From positions 59,427,075-59,491,074 of the forward strand of contig NC_088172.1 of the NCBI RefSeq assembly GCF_028769735.1: 64,000 nucleotides of DNA, read 5' to 3'. The DNA is from Zonotrichia leucophrys gambelii. Taxonomy: Eukaryota; Chordata; Aves; Passeriformes; Passerellidae. The translations under genes and the position numbers were made by a program. Below the pieces are notes generated by a model. It did no database searches and had not been told where the DNA came from. It saw only the letters and a program-made list of their open reading frames with translations. How positions within the stretch are numbered: the first letter of the stretch is position 1; every line of letters starts with the position of its first letter. Shown here piece after piece: positions 25,401 to 35,098 of this stretch.

Positions 25401-28400
25401 GAGCATGTCTTGAATGAAATGGTAACTCCGTCTTTCAGGATAAGCAGTAGATGTGCTGAGTCAGCTGAGAAAATATATTCCCTGTGTAACAAGGTAGTGA
25501 AATTCTCCTTTGAAGTAAAAGCAGTGTTCATTTTTTCTGGCTATTATTACAAATATTACTTTTTTTTTTTTCTTGTTTGCTAGAATTTTCAAAGCTCCTC
25601 TATGCCTTGTAAATATAGCTGCTTTCATAAAATCAAAATCAAACTGTCCAAAAACCCCAACAAAGGATGTTAAGCTGATTGTTTGTTGTTGTAGACTCTG
25701 GAAAACGGACTGCCATTGTTTCAGCAAATCTGGCTACTGCTCAGTGAGTTATTGAAATACAGGCTAGTCAGGTTACCTTGAACACAACTTTTTTCCTATG
25801 AACTGTGCTCCAAGCAAAGCCAGCCACTATTCATAACTGAGCTTGTCAAGAGTAATTTCCTTTTTCATGGGGAAAAATCCACTAACTAGTGGCAAATAGG
25901 AAACTTTCCATGGTGAAGATGGATTGTTAAATGAGTTTATTATTTTCTTCAAAATTAATTTTCTGTTCTCTTTGAAAGGAAAAAAGAAAACTCAAGTCTT
26001 CATCAGTGGCTGAAGGAAAAAAAATTAAAATTTCCTCAGAATGTAATCCAAATGATTATATCTTTGATAGTAGGAAGTGGGGGCGAGGGGAAGCATATTT
26101 GACGCTTTTTTCTCTCTTCCTAACAGATTTATTAACCTTCATGATTAATAAATCTTAATCTTGTTGCTTGCTGAGCTTTTTGAAGCCATAGCACCTGAGA
26201 TTAAAGCATTGAGAGATTGTGGGTTTCTGTGTAGGGAGGGGAGTGTGGTTTTTTTCTTTCATAGTTGTAGAAAAGAACTTCAGCAGATGACTGAAAATTT
26301 AAAAAATGCTAATAGGTGCATTACTTATGCCTCTGAACCTTGTAATTTTATGAGGTTTTTAATATTGGTCTTGTCAGTATGGTGATAGTCTTGTCAAACT
26401 GAAAAGTGGAATCAATATGTTCCATTTTGTGTATGCTATTCAGAATGGCAGTGCTATGAATAATGCAAAGTATTAGTAATTTTCCAGAAAAGCATCAGAA
26501 GTGTTCATCAAGGGGAAGATTTTAACTAGGGAAATTAGATAGGGTCAGCAGAGCAGAAACCTCTTCCAGTTGTAGCAGCAGGGAAGCCACATGCAGAAGT
26601 AGTTTGATTTTCTTCTCTGCTCTGCAGCTCCTTCTCCTTTCAGCCCTGAGAGATGAAGGGAGAAAACTCCAAGTCAGTCAACACTGGGCAGAAACCTGAT
26701 AAGAAGGTAAAATTAGCCCACGACTCAAACTTGTAGCTGTTTTCTCACCATTCAGTAGGTTTGTGTTAAAGTGCCAACATAAATGTGGTAAGTCAAGGAG
26801 ACATAAAAGGCATTTAGACCTTGGTACAATGAGGAACTTTTTTTCTTAAAAGTCAGTACTGTGATCTTTGGGATTTACCATCCGACTTAAATACGGTCAA
26901 ACCCAGAGAAATTCATAACATGTACTGTATGGTGAATCATATATTTTTTCTTTTTTAATTCAGAGGTCAGCAGCAGGTTTGTTTTCCTTTTTTGCTAGGC
27001 AGTGTATTTTATGTGACTGGATTATTTCAGGGACATATCAGGAGCTGTTGGATACAGCTTCTCTCCCTTTAACTTGAGCAAAAGGGAGTTGTATCACTGG
27101 AATTTGTGACAGCAGATGGTCTAAGCTATAACTGAGCAGTATGTTGAAATAAAACATGCATTGGCTAGTGAGTGGTTATTTTCTGAAATGAGAATTTTGC
27201 TACATCTGCAGATTAGGAAAAGCTTAATAATTTCTAAAATATATTTATTTCCTGATGCCTGCAATAATTTTTTTGATCTGAGGCATTTCTTTCCTTCTCC
27301 ATCTCTTCACTCTCTTATTTGGAAGATTTATATTGCAGAAAGTAAAGATTTTCCTCCACGATTCTTGTCACATGAAGTCATATTTTAAAAAAAAGGCAAA
27401 TGGAATGATCTCTTTTGTTTTGCCTCTGTCCTGTTGGGATGTATGAAAGCAATAATATCTAATGCTCATTGATACTAAATTAATTTTCTTATGGCTAATG
27501 GATTTCTTTTCTCTAGTGATATATTTAGCATACAGAACTCTGACATTTGTTCTAATAAGCCTCTTTCAAACTTTTATATTGTTTAAACTACTATTGTGGG
27601 CCTCTGCTAAAAACAAATGTAATGCTAGCTTCAAGATGTTGAGGCATTCATAGAACTTAAATGTGTTTCTGTTAATATAAGCATTTTTGAGGTTTGGGCT
27701 AAAATCTGCTGAGTATAAATTCTGTGTATACAGTCAGGTTTTAACAGAATGAGAATGTTTGACCTAGGAAAGAAAATGGGAGAAAAATGTGAACTGCAGA
27801 AATGTCTCATTATTTAAATGGCCTTTTCTATACTGTCAGAAATGCGATATTTTGAAACATTTGAATTCCTTGGTAGCTTGGTGCAAATGATACGGTGTCA
27901 TATGTGGAGGTGTGAACGTTCTGCATTAGGCCCTTCTTGAACCATGAGCACCATCCAGCCCAGAGAGGGAAGCCAGTACAAACTGGGGACAGAGTAAAAA
28001 GTGCTTCCCCTTGAGTGTCCTCCCAGGTTCTGACATCCTTCAGCTCACCAGCAGACATTGCTGCCATATCTGTGTTTAATAGCCCTTGATAGACCTCTGT
28101 AATATAAATATATAGTTTCTATTTTACTATTGTTATTCTTTTGGTGATTTGGGTTTTTCTTTTTAAATCCGGTTACATCCTTGTCATCCAGAGTATCCTG
28201 TTGTAAGGATCTATGTTTTTTTAATGCTGAATGTCTTTCAGCATTCTGGAGTCCTTCTGTATCTCTTTGAGGTCAGATTTCTTATCTGCTCCCATTAATA
28301 TTCCCTGAAAAATGTGCTGCTTCGCTGTTAACCCTTCTTTGTTATTCTCAAGAATTGTCTCAGCATAGGTCATGTGCAACCTTACTCAGTGTCTCATTTC

Positions 28401-28743
28401 ACTAAGAAAACCAGCTACTTTATTCCTGTCTTTAGCTTCCTGTCCTTATTCATCCTATCCTTTCTTTTTGTTTCCCTTTTTTTTGTACTGGGAACAAAGG
28501 ACATTTATCACACCTTCAGTGACTGGATTAAAGACCTGTTGTAAGATGGAAAGGCTTTTCTGCTGCTGCTGGTTCTTCCCCTTGCTGATTGTGTTCTTCA
28601 TTACAGTGTTGTCTAATACTAGTTAGGTTCTGCCAATCTTCTGTTTATTTTATCCATTTTTTCTAAAGTGTCATTGACCGGCACTTCAGTTCAAGACTGT
28701 TTTTCCTGACTTAGGCTCTTTCTAGAGAGCCCTTTTATGCATG
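22439..28743 (+). other. UST: UST intron, middle part
   Basis: Intron sequence without recognisable genes. It holds a pair of short hairpins (23678-23741), described separately, and common A/T runs such as 25560-25572. A moderately GC-richer stretch at about 24540-24770 gives several overlapping short frames but none resembles a known protein. Confidence 0.6.
23678..23741. repeat. Two adjacent hairpin-forming palindromes
   Basis: Hairpin 1 pairs TATAAAACCT (23678-23687) with AGGTTTTATA (23699-23708). Three more base pairs lie inside a one-base bulge, with a 4-nt AAGT loop. Hairpin 2 pairs AAACTCCT (23722-23729) with AGGAGTTT (23734-23741) around a TGCT loop. Both are introduced by nearly the same bases (ATACTATAAAA), so they look like diverged tandem copies of one palindromic unit. 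Function is unknown. Confidence 0.7.
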
Positions 28744-28844
28744 TGAGCAACCTGGTGTAGTGGAAGGTGTCCCTGCCCGTGGCAGGGTGGTTGGAGCTAG
28801 ACATTTGCTCTTTAACTTCCCTTCCAATCCAAACGTGATGTAAT
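28744..28844 (+). mobile_element. CR1 LINE 3'-tail fragment
   Basis: About 100 bp matching the end of a CR1 element. TGAGCAACCTGGTGTAGTGG is followed by AAGGTGTCCCTGCCCGTGGC and then a decayed TTCCCTTCCAATCCAAAC tail. Coding sequence is absent. The copy is diverged, and the terminal octamer repeats are no longer clear. Confidence 0.85.
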
Positions 28845-29055
28845 GTGTGGTTTTTCTCATTACATGATTTTTCATTCTGGGTAATCTGGTCATGCATATT
28901 ACTGCTCAATTGTGAGCAGGACTTGCTGTTAATACAGGTACAGAGTCTTAGTATTACAATCTACTTGGCTGAACGTTAATGTTTTTAGCTTTTAACATTA
29001 AAAGAGTGATGAATATATTAGCGAGTGATGATCCAGTGTTACCCCCCACCCCCAA
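28845..29055 (+). other. Short intron spacer between two CR1 copies
   Basis: About 200 bp of AT-rich intron separating two forward CR1 fragments. It contains a C-rich run (29041-29053) and nothing else recognisable. Confidence 0.5.
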
Positions 29056-29356
29056 AGGAGGTCTACAAGAAAGCTGGAGAGGAACTTTTTAAAAACTGAA
29101 TCTAGTGACAGGACAAGGAGCAATGGCTTTAAGCTGAAAGATGGCAGGTTTAGAGATTGGGAAGAAATTCTTTACTGTGATGGTTGTTGGAACAAGTTGC
29201 CAGAGAATCTGTGGATGCCCCATCCCTGGAAGTGTTTGGGAGACCGGGCTGGGTAGGCATTGGTACACTGGACCTAGTGGAAGGTGTCCCTGCCTTGCCA
29301 GGGGTTTGGAACTAGGTGATCTCAAGGTCCCTTCCAGCCCAAACCGTTCTGTGACT
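29056..29356 (+). mobile_element. CR1 LINE 3'-end fragment
   Basis: Forward-strand CR1 end. It covers the last coding part (translated remnants include GLEIGKKFFTVMVVGTSC) and the 3' block around ACTAGGTGATCTCAAGGTCC and CTTCCAGCCCAAACCGTTCT. It lies only about 210 bp from another forward CR1 tail but is more complete. The two overlap in content (both contain the GTGTCCCTGCC block), so they are separate insertions rather than halves of one. Confidence 0.92.
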
Positions 29357-30379
29357 TGTTGCTTTTCTTGTAGGCATCAATTTGCTACAGTCCACATGCC
29401 CTCCATTAGGGAGGGCTGAAAAGTTCTTGAGGTGGTGGGTATTTCCTGCTTCTCATTTGCAGAATTGAATATATGCCATCCCTAATTGATTTTATTAAAG
29501 CTTGTTATCCAAGCAGACAAATTTTCCAGGTTCTTTTATGAAGAAGTGTTAGTAAACAGAATTAGCAGATGTACTCTCTCCCTCCTGTTAGTTGCCAGTG
29601 GGATTCATTCTTGATTACAGTATAATGATCTTCATTTTTGGTCTTCCCTGGATCTGTGCCCTCTGTAACAGGATGGTTGTTTAATGCTTACACACTGCTT
29701 CCAGCTGGCAGCCACTCATCCTTTTTTTTTGGCAATTTCTTTCTATTTTTTGTAATATATTTCCCGTACTAAGATGATTTGAGGTGAAAAATACAAAAGC
29801 AATGGAAAAGATATTATAATGTTCCTGCTTACAACTATGAAGTGATTCGATTCTTAACAGTAAAACTTATCTTTGACAAATTACTACCATGATTTATGAC
29901 AACAGAATGGAGAGAAATATATCCACCTATATTTTCCTGATGTTGTACATCATTTTAGGTTAGAAAACAGGGATGTACAAATGTGTTTCTTGTTTGTCAC
30001 ATCGAAATAGTAGCATTGTGGGCATGGTTCATCACTTTTGCTATGTCCATACCAGCAAAAATTTGTATATGAATGAATAACTTATGTCTGCACTTAATGA
30101 AAATGTAGATGGTTAGCAGAAGATGCTGTTTTGTTAGCTGCCACTTCACTTGTAAAGATGCCAAAAAAAAGAGCTTAATACATTGTTGGCTGAAAAGTCA
30201 GGCAAATTAGCCCAGGCAGAAGAGTCCAGGCAAATTAGCCAGCCAAAAAAAAAAGAGGGAATTGGACTTGGCAGCCTATTTACTTATGTGGTGGTGGGGG
30301 AAGGAAAGTAAAAACATGCATTTTGCCAGAAGAAATTGGAAAGTCAATTCAAAGAAACCCCAGAATTATCCTCTACAAA
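29357..30379 (+). other. UST intron with a small spaced repeat
   Basis: Intron sequence. At 30199-30240 the 14-mer CAGGCAAATTAGCC occurs twice, 28 bp apart, just before an A-run. This may mark the start of the repeat block that follows. Nothing else was recognised. Confidence 0.55.
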
Positions 30380-31050
30380 AATGTATTGAGCTTGCACAGT
30401 AGGCTTTTGGTAGCAGTGGTGGGGGATTGGGAGGCAGAAGGGCTACAGGAGTGGCTTCTGTGAGAAGCTGCCAGAAGCTTCCCCCATGTCCAGTGGAGCC
30501 AATGCCAGCCAGCTCCATGATGGGTCCACTGCTGACCAGGGGTGAGCCCTTCAGTGATGGTGGTAGCACCTCTGGGATAATCTATTTCAGAAGGGAAAGA
30601 AGTTACTGCACAGCAGCAATTGCAGCTGGAGAAGAGAGGAGTGACATGAGAGGAACAGCTCTGCAGACACCAAGGTCGGTGCAGAAGGAGGAGGAGGAGG
30701 TGTTACAGCAGCAGAGCTGAGATTCCCCTGCAGCCCATGGTGTGGACCATGGTGAGACAGATGTCCCCCTGCTGCCCACGGAGGTCCATGGTGAAGCAGA
30801 GATCCACCTGCAGTCCATGGAGGACCCCAGACTATAGAGGGTGGATGCCCAAGGGAGGCTGTAAAAGAAATAATTGCAGTGACTGAAGTCATCCACAGCG
30901 ACCTGTGTTGCCCTGTGCAGCTGGAGTGCTGGAGTGCCATTAATGTGAGCAAGCCCCCACCCTCTCTTCTGATAGAAGACCAGCAGGAGGCAGTGGAGGA
31001 GGAACAGAAAAGGGTTTCTGTTGCCTTTTGAGCTGGTTGAGCCTCATAGA
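30380..31050. repeat. GC-rich dispersed repeat with 39-bp internal periodicity
   Basis: A block clearly different in composition from its AT-rich surroundings. Its core (about 30724-30830) holds three diverged units that begin CCTGCAGCCCATGG, CCTGCTGCCCACGG and CCTGCAGTCCATGG, spaced 39-41 bp. On the minus strand they translate as a 13-residue period (HHGPPWAAGGHLS-like). Similar CAGCCCATGG/GGAGCAG units recur in bird genomes as dispersed repeats, but I cannot assign a family. Open frames on both strands are by-products of the periodic, GC-rich sequence. There is no recognisable protein domain. Confidence 0.55.
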
Positions 31051-32502
31051 AGTGAAGGAACAATCACAGCTGGTGCTGGGGGGCATTTGGGGACAGAAAC
31101 CCTGCATTCTAGGCTTAGCTGGATCTGCTCTGCCATCTTGTGGAGCTTCTCCCCAGGATCACTCTGCAGCTTCTCCCACTGGTCACTCTGCAGCCTGCCA
31201 CTGGTGTCCCAATAAACTTGTCCAGCCTGCTGGTATCTCCAGAGGACAATCATCCCACACAGTTTGGCACAGTCCACCCCGCCTGGCAGCCCACCCTGGG
31301 GGGGCCTCAGTGCCCCATCAGCACAGCATGGGAAACATTTGGCTTTGTCTCTATTGACAATGCTGATTTGGGAAGCAATGCCCAGCACCTACCCACTCCA
31401 CAGCAATCTACTGCCAGTGCTGCTGGCATAGATGCACAAACATATACCAAATATATTTGAAAGAAAGCAGTAATTTTGCTGCTGTGTGGCTCTAGTTTTA
31501 CAAATACTTGATTGAGATTGAATAGAAACATTAAATATCACCTGGTGAAGTAAAACTCTAACTAGGGTTAAAAATGTGTTGCATTTTATCTTATGTTTCA
31601 TTGAAATGTGTAAATAATTTGTGCTCCTAAATAAGATTTAGTAACTTAAGTTACATTTGTACTTGGAAACCTTCATGCCACTATACCTTGACTTTTCAGT
31701 ATCTTTCTGCAGCCTTCCAAAGTAGGAAGTCGTACTTTTCTTTCTTTCATGTCATATTTGTACTCACAAGCCCTTTTCTGAGATACCATGTTTACATTTT
31801 CTTTCCAATCACTCTAAGGCCACCCAGAGCTCCCCAGCTGGGGCCAGAGAAGGTGGGAAATCATGTTGGGGTTTTTTTTTTTGTGTATTGTGTTTAGCTC
31901 ATATGGTGTGACATTGTCCTCAGGATGTAATGGTCAGTTTGACCTCTTTACAAACACCAACTATGTGAGAAAGCACTTAACAAGCTGTGAGAGGATTCCT
32001 GGTGGCTCTCAGGAGAGCAGAAGAATTTTCCTTGGCTGGCAGCAGTGAGGACTAGACTGCACTGTGGACCGTAGTGGTGTATGAAAAACAGCATTGTAAG
32101 CAGGAGAGATCACTCTGGACTGGGCTCAGTCACTAGTTTTCCACATCTTTTTATTTCATTTCCTTTTATGAAAACTTGAAATTTAGGTTGCTGCTGACAC
32201 ACCTGCACATCTTCACCCTTCAGCCTGAAGGAGCATGCACTGTTCCTGGGCTGTGGGCAGGGTCTCATGGTTTCACAAAGTTGTGGTATCTCACAGGGGC
32301 AGGGCATAGAAAGAGGATGTGGTTTTTGTGTTTTTCCATAGATGAACAGATGGAAATGGAATGGAAATTATTTGCAAGGCATGTAGGTATTTGGGTTATG
32401 ATTTCTTATGTTAAATTGCCAGGGCTACCAATAATTCTAATGCATCCTGGGCAGAATGTGGTCTTTCTGTAATTTTTGGTTGAGACAGTCATAATCAAAA
32501 AA
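31051..32502 (+). other. UST intron between repeat block and retroviral remnant
   Basis: The part up to about 31430 is still GC-rich and may belong to the preceding repeat. It includes a small duplication at 31160-31195 (TCACTCTGCAGC twice) and one AATAAA at 31211. From about 31430 the sequence returns to ordinary AT-rich intron. No gene was recognised. Confidence 0.5.
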
Positions 32503-32785
32503 TAGCTGTGTAGGCCTCAAATACAAATAATGATAAAATTATAATGGAAATGTGTAATCAGTTACGTAATTCCCTTACTTACATAATTCAACCAATAAGA
32601 GCAGGCCCAGGCCATTGGAGACTCAGGCTTCTATTGGCTGGCTGACCAGGAAGTAACTGGCTCAGCCAATGAGGATTAACCTCATGGGCTACTAAGATAT
32701 ATCAGGGAGCAAGTTTGGAATAAAGTGGACTGCTGCTGCATGAACTCAGTGTGTCTTGTCACTGGTCTGTCTCCAAAACTGTGAC
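32503..32785 (+). repeat. Left LTR, inverted relative to the element
   Basis: About 283 bp nearly identical to the reverse complement of the right LTR. Few substitutions are seen, apart from a short rearranged block near 32688-32700 before the ATATATCAGGG. It carries several CCAAT/ATTGG boxes (about 32590-32670), an ATATAT stretch, and an AATAAA signal followed by the conserved GTCTTGTCACTGGTCTGTCT segment. Its U5 end stops within one base of the terminus of the right LTR and abuts integrase-derived sequence. Its U3 end lacks the first 15-20 bp seen in the other copy. Confidence 0.92.
32719..32724 (+). promoter_or_regulatory. LTR polyadenylation signal (left copy)
   Basis: AATAAA inside the left LTR, on the + strand and thus in the same sense as UST transcription. 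It could cause premature polyadenylation of the host transcript if active. Activity is not known. Confidence 0.6.
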
Positions 32786-32799
32786 TTAGGTTTGGGTGA

Positions 32800-33115
32800 A
32801 TGGACATCACCAGACGATTCCAGTGATAGAAAATTATTTTAAATTACTGGATTTTGAGATTGCTCTGGTACTGTTAAATGATTTAATGTGTAAACAGCCT
32901 TGCTGCTTTGCATTGTGGGGTTTTGCCACACATTCCTCCTTTCTTGTTTTTTTTAACATACGTTTTAACGTGCCATGTGCCCTTTCTACAATGGCCTGTC
33001 ATGTTGCTTGTTGGGGAATATCAGTTTGGTGGGCCACACCCCAGAGCTGTAAAAATGGATTAGTTTTTTGTGATGTGTTTGCAGGTCCATTGTCTGTTTT
33101 TATGTTACGTGGCAT
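32800..33115 (-). pseudogene. Retroviral integrase fragment
   Basis: On the minus strand, at 33097-33074, the motif IKTDNGPA is visible. This is the region of the second catalytic Asp of retroviral integrases. About 107 bp further on in a shifted frame is VERAHGTL, whose Glu is at the spacing expected for the third catalytic residue (D,D-35-E). The first Asp and the N-terminal zinc domain are missing because of an upstream deletion. At least two frameshifts follow, and the fragment ends where it meets the inverted LTR. It is non-functional. Confidence 0.85.
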
Positions 33116-33590
33116 TGTAATGATACATTCCACCTTGGGCCTCTGTTCACCTACAATCTGGGTCCAAAATACCTGGGGTTTTCCTGTTGATCTGGAGCCC
33201 TGGTCTCCTTGCACCTTGGGGTCTGTATGTGGGATGCAAGACTTAAATGGGATAAGCTGAGCAATTCTGGTTTTCTCAGGGATAGTCACGGGTGGAGTGG
33301 GGGTAGAAACCATAGCATATATTTGTCCTGTAAAGTTTGAGCTAATAACAACCAGGATAAACAAAGATACCTTGCATTGTAGCACTAGACCTTCCAATCA
33401 ATAGTGCACTTAATCCTTTCCCGATAGGTCCTTGAGCTTCAAGAGGAATCTTATGCACCTTTGGGTTGCATATGGTTACTGTGTCAGATGTGAATACATC
33501 CATTCCAGCTGCTCCCTGAGTCCTTCCTGTGTGCTGGTCACATAAACCACAGGAAGGTGAGGAGATGTTTTTGTCTTCATGCATCCCCTC
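33116..33590 (-). pseudogene. Retroviral dUTPase plus start of protease
   Basis: Minus-strand frame from about 33512 (AAGMDVFTSDTV) through GRSSATMQGIFVYPG at 33395-33351, then after a frameshift near 33345 into TGQIYAMVSTP and IPEKTRIAQLI (to about 33248). These are conserved blocks of trimeric dUTPases, here in the position they take upstream of protease in betaretrovirus-like pro genes. The following GSTGKPQVFWTQ (33193-33158) matches the start of a retroviral protease, but the sequence then breaks off into integrase before the protease active site. It is non-functional as it stands. Confidence 0.85.
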
Positions 33591-33649
33591 CTCACACTAA
33601 GTCTTTCATTTCCCTGGTCCTTGAGAGGATTTGTCCTTGTTAAGATGGG

Positions 33650-33715
33650 TTTACAGGAACAATTTGTTTTCAGATGGCCTTGCTGTTTCTGTTTACAATA
33701 CTGAGGTGACACTCT
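33650..33715 (-). pseudogene. Degenerate gag nucleocapsid zinc-knuckle remnant
   Basis: The minus-strand segment YCKQKQQGHLKTNC resembles a retroviral CCHC knuckle, but the spacing is wrong and one cysteine is missing. Its position just before the dUTPase domain and in a different frame fits the normal gag-pro order. Upstream gag (matrix and capsid) cannot be recognised in the roughly 480 bp that remain before the primer-binding site. Confidence 0.55.
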
Positions 33716-34198
33716 TACAGCAGCCGCCATTGAGTTGCCTAGTAACATTTTTGCCTCTGCAGCATTTTTATCATGTTCATTATGAGTCCCCATGGTTTAA
33801 TAACATAAATGGCAGTCATCTCCTGTGCAGACAGCTGTACAGATATGTTGTCCAGTCCGCTCCCAGGTTTTTAAATCTAGCGCAGCCTCTTCTGATACAT
33901 CCAGTCCGTGGCTCTCACACTATGTTATGAGGGCAAATAAAGTCCATTCCTCATATTTTTCAAATCTTTTCTTTAAAGTAGGTGTCTATACGTTCAGGAG
34001 GGGGTCCTCCGGTGTTGAAGCCCATGCTCCCATGCTGGTGGTGTCTTCCAGTTACAAAAAGAAAAATTAAAAGCAAAAATAAAGGGGGGTCCGAAGCAAT
34101 CACGGCTCTATATGCCATTCCTCATAGCGCAAAGGCTGCAGGCAACTCTTCCTGGTTGTCCCCTCTGTCTCCCCACTCTATTGGCAGCAGCTGTTGTG

Positions 34199-34217
34199 AT
34201 CACGTCGTGGTCCACCA
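34199..34217 (-). other. Retroviral primer-binding site, tRNA-Trp-like
   Basis: Read on the minus strand, TGGTGGACCACGACGTGAT begins 2 bp after the CA end of the right LTR, where a primer-binding site belongs. It differs from the tRNA-Trp-complementary site known from avian alpharetroviruses by one inserted base and one substitution. The 3' GACGTGAT is intact. Confidence 0.75.
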
Positions 34218-34219
34218 CT

Positions 34220-34522
34220 TGTCACAGTTTCGGAGACAGACCAGTGACAAGACACGCTGAGTTCATGCAGCAGCAGTCCACTTTATTCCAAACTTGCTCC
34301 CTGATATATGTTAGGATATATCCATGAGGTTAATCCTCATTGGCTGAGCCAGTTACTTCCTGGTCAGCCAGCCAATAGAAGCCTGAGTCTCCAATGGCCT
34401 GGGCCTGCTCTTATTGGTTGAATTATGTAAGTAAGGGAATTATGTAACTGATTACATATTTCTGTTATGATTTTATAATTATTTATACTTTGAGGCCTAC
34501 AGGCCAGCTGTAGGCTACTACA
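34220..34522 (-). repeat. Right LTR (5' LTR of the minus-strand element)
   Basis: A complete 303-bp LTR beginning TGTAGTAGCC and ending CTGTGACA in its own direction, the normal TG...CA ends. It contains CCAAT-type boxes, a TATA-like ATATAT region and a polyadenylation signal (complement of 34282-34287), followed by a short U5. A primer-binding site follows directly, which fixes its orientation as the 5' LTR. Confidence 0.93.
34282..34287 (-). promoter_or_regulatory. LTR polyadenylation signal (right copy)
   Basis: TTTATT on the + strand, AATAAA in the sense of the LTR. It would serve minus-strand transcripts only. Confidence 0.6.
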
Positions 34523-34863
34523 CCTTGAAACCCAATATGATTTTTTTTGTGTGTGTGTTTCTTCCACTGAATAAAAACCAAGTTATTCTTTCTGTCAGTA
34601 CTCATAGGATTTTGTATTTGGAGGAAAAAAGTTCTCAAATCTTGTGTCACATCCTTTTGTATATGGTACAGTATTTGTCATAAGACATTGACTTGAGTAA
34701 ATTGCTTATTGTTCTGCAAAAGAACACCTTAAAGCTTGCTCTTTTTGTAATGGAATTAAAATTCCCAAAGGAATTTTGTGGGCCTTCACTCTTTACAGCT
34801 ACCTGAAAGGAGTTTTAGTGAAGAGGAAATGAAAGGATGGTAGGAAATGTCCTTATGTTGCAT
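34523..34863 (+). other. Intron between retroviral remnant and CR1
   Basis: AT-rich intron sequence with no recognised feature. Confidence 0.5.
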
Positions 34864-35098
34864 CAGGGAGGTTCAGATTAGATATTAGAAAAAAAAACTT
34901 AACTGAAAGAGATGTTAGACAATGGAATAACTTGCCCAGGGCAATTATAGAGTCACCATCTTTGGAAGTCTTCAAGAGGCATCCGGGTGTGACATTTGGG
35001 AATATGGTTTAGGATTGATTGTGGTGGTGCTGGGTTAACAGTGGAACTAGATGATCTTAAAGGTCTCTTCCAAACCTGATGATTCAATTATTCTATGA
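34864..35098 (+). mobile_element. CR1 LINE 3'-end fragment
   Basis: Forward CR1 tail. It starts in the last coding block (GGTTCAGATTAGATATTAG) and runs through GGAACTAGATGATCTTAAAG and GTCTCTTCCAAACCTGATGA to a TTCTATGAAA end. It is diverged and carries no intact frame. Confidence 0.9.

Larger units (their letters stand above)
32503..34522 (-). mobile_element. Endogenous retrovirus remnant with inverted LTRs
   Basis: Old class II type endogenous retrovirus reading on the minus strand, opposite to UST. In its own direction the order is: LTR (34522-34220), primer-binding site (34217-34199), about 500 bp of leader and gag remains, a nucleocapsid-like knuckle, a dUTPase domain, the start of protease, part of integrase, and then an LTR in the opposite orientation (32785-32503). 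Only about 1.4 kb of interior remains, far short of a complete provirus. Most of gag, most of protease, all of RT/RNase H and all of env are absent, and the frames are shifted. No correctly oriented second LTR and no convincing target-site duplication were seen. It is not capable of replication. Confidence 0.9.

Noticed and set aside
30587..31063. 158-codon minus-strand frame with repeated HHGPPWAAGG-like units
   Set aside because: It is produced by the 39-bp tandem repeat and GC bias. There is no family resemblance, and the period simply reflects the DNA repeat.
32796..33260. 154-codon + strand open frame, the longest after the exon frame
   Set aside because: It lies opposite the integrase and dUTPase remnants, which read on the minus strand with recognisable motifs. 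It has no domain of its own.
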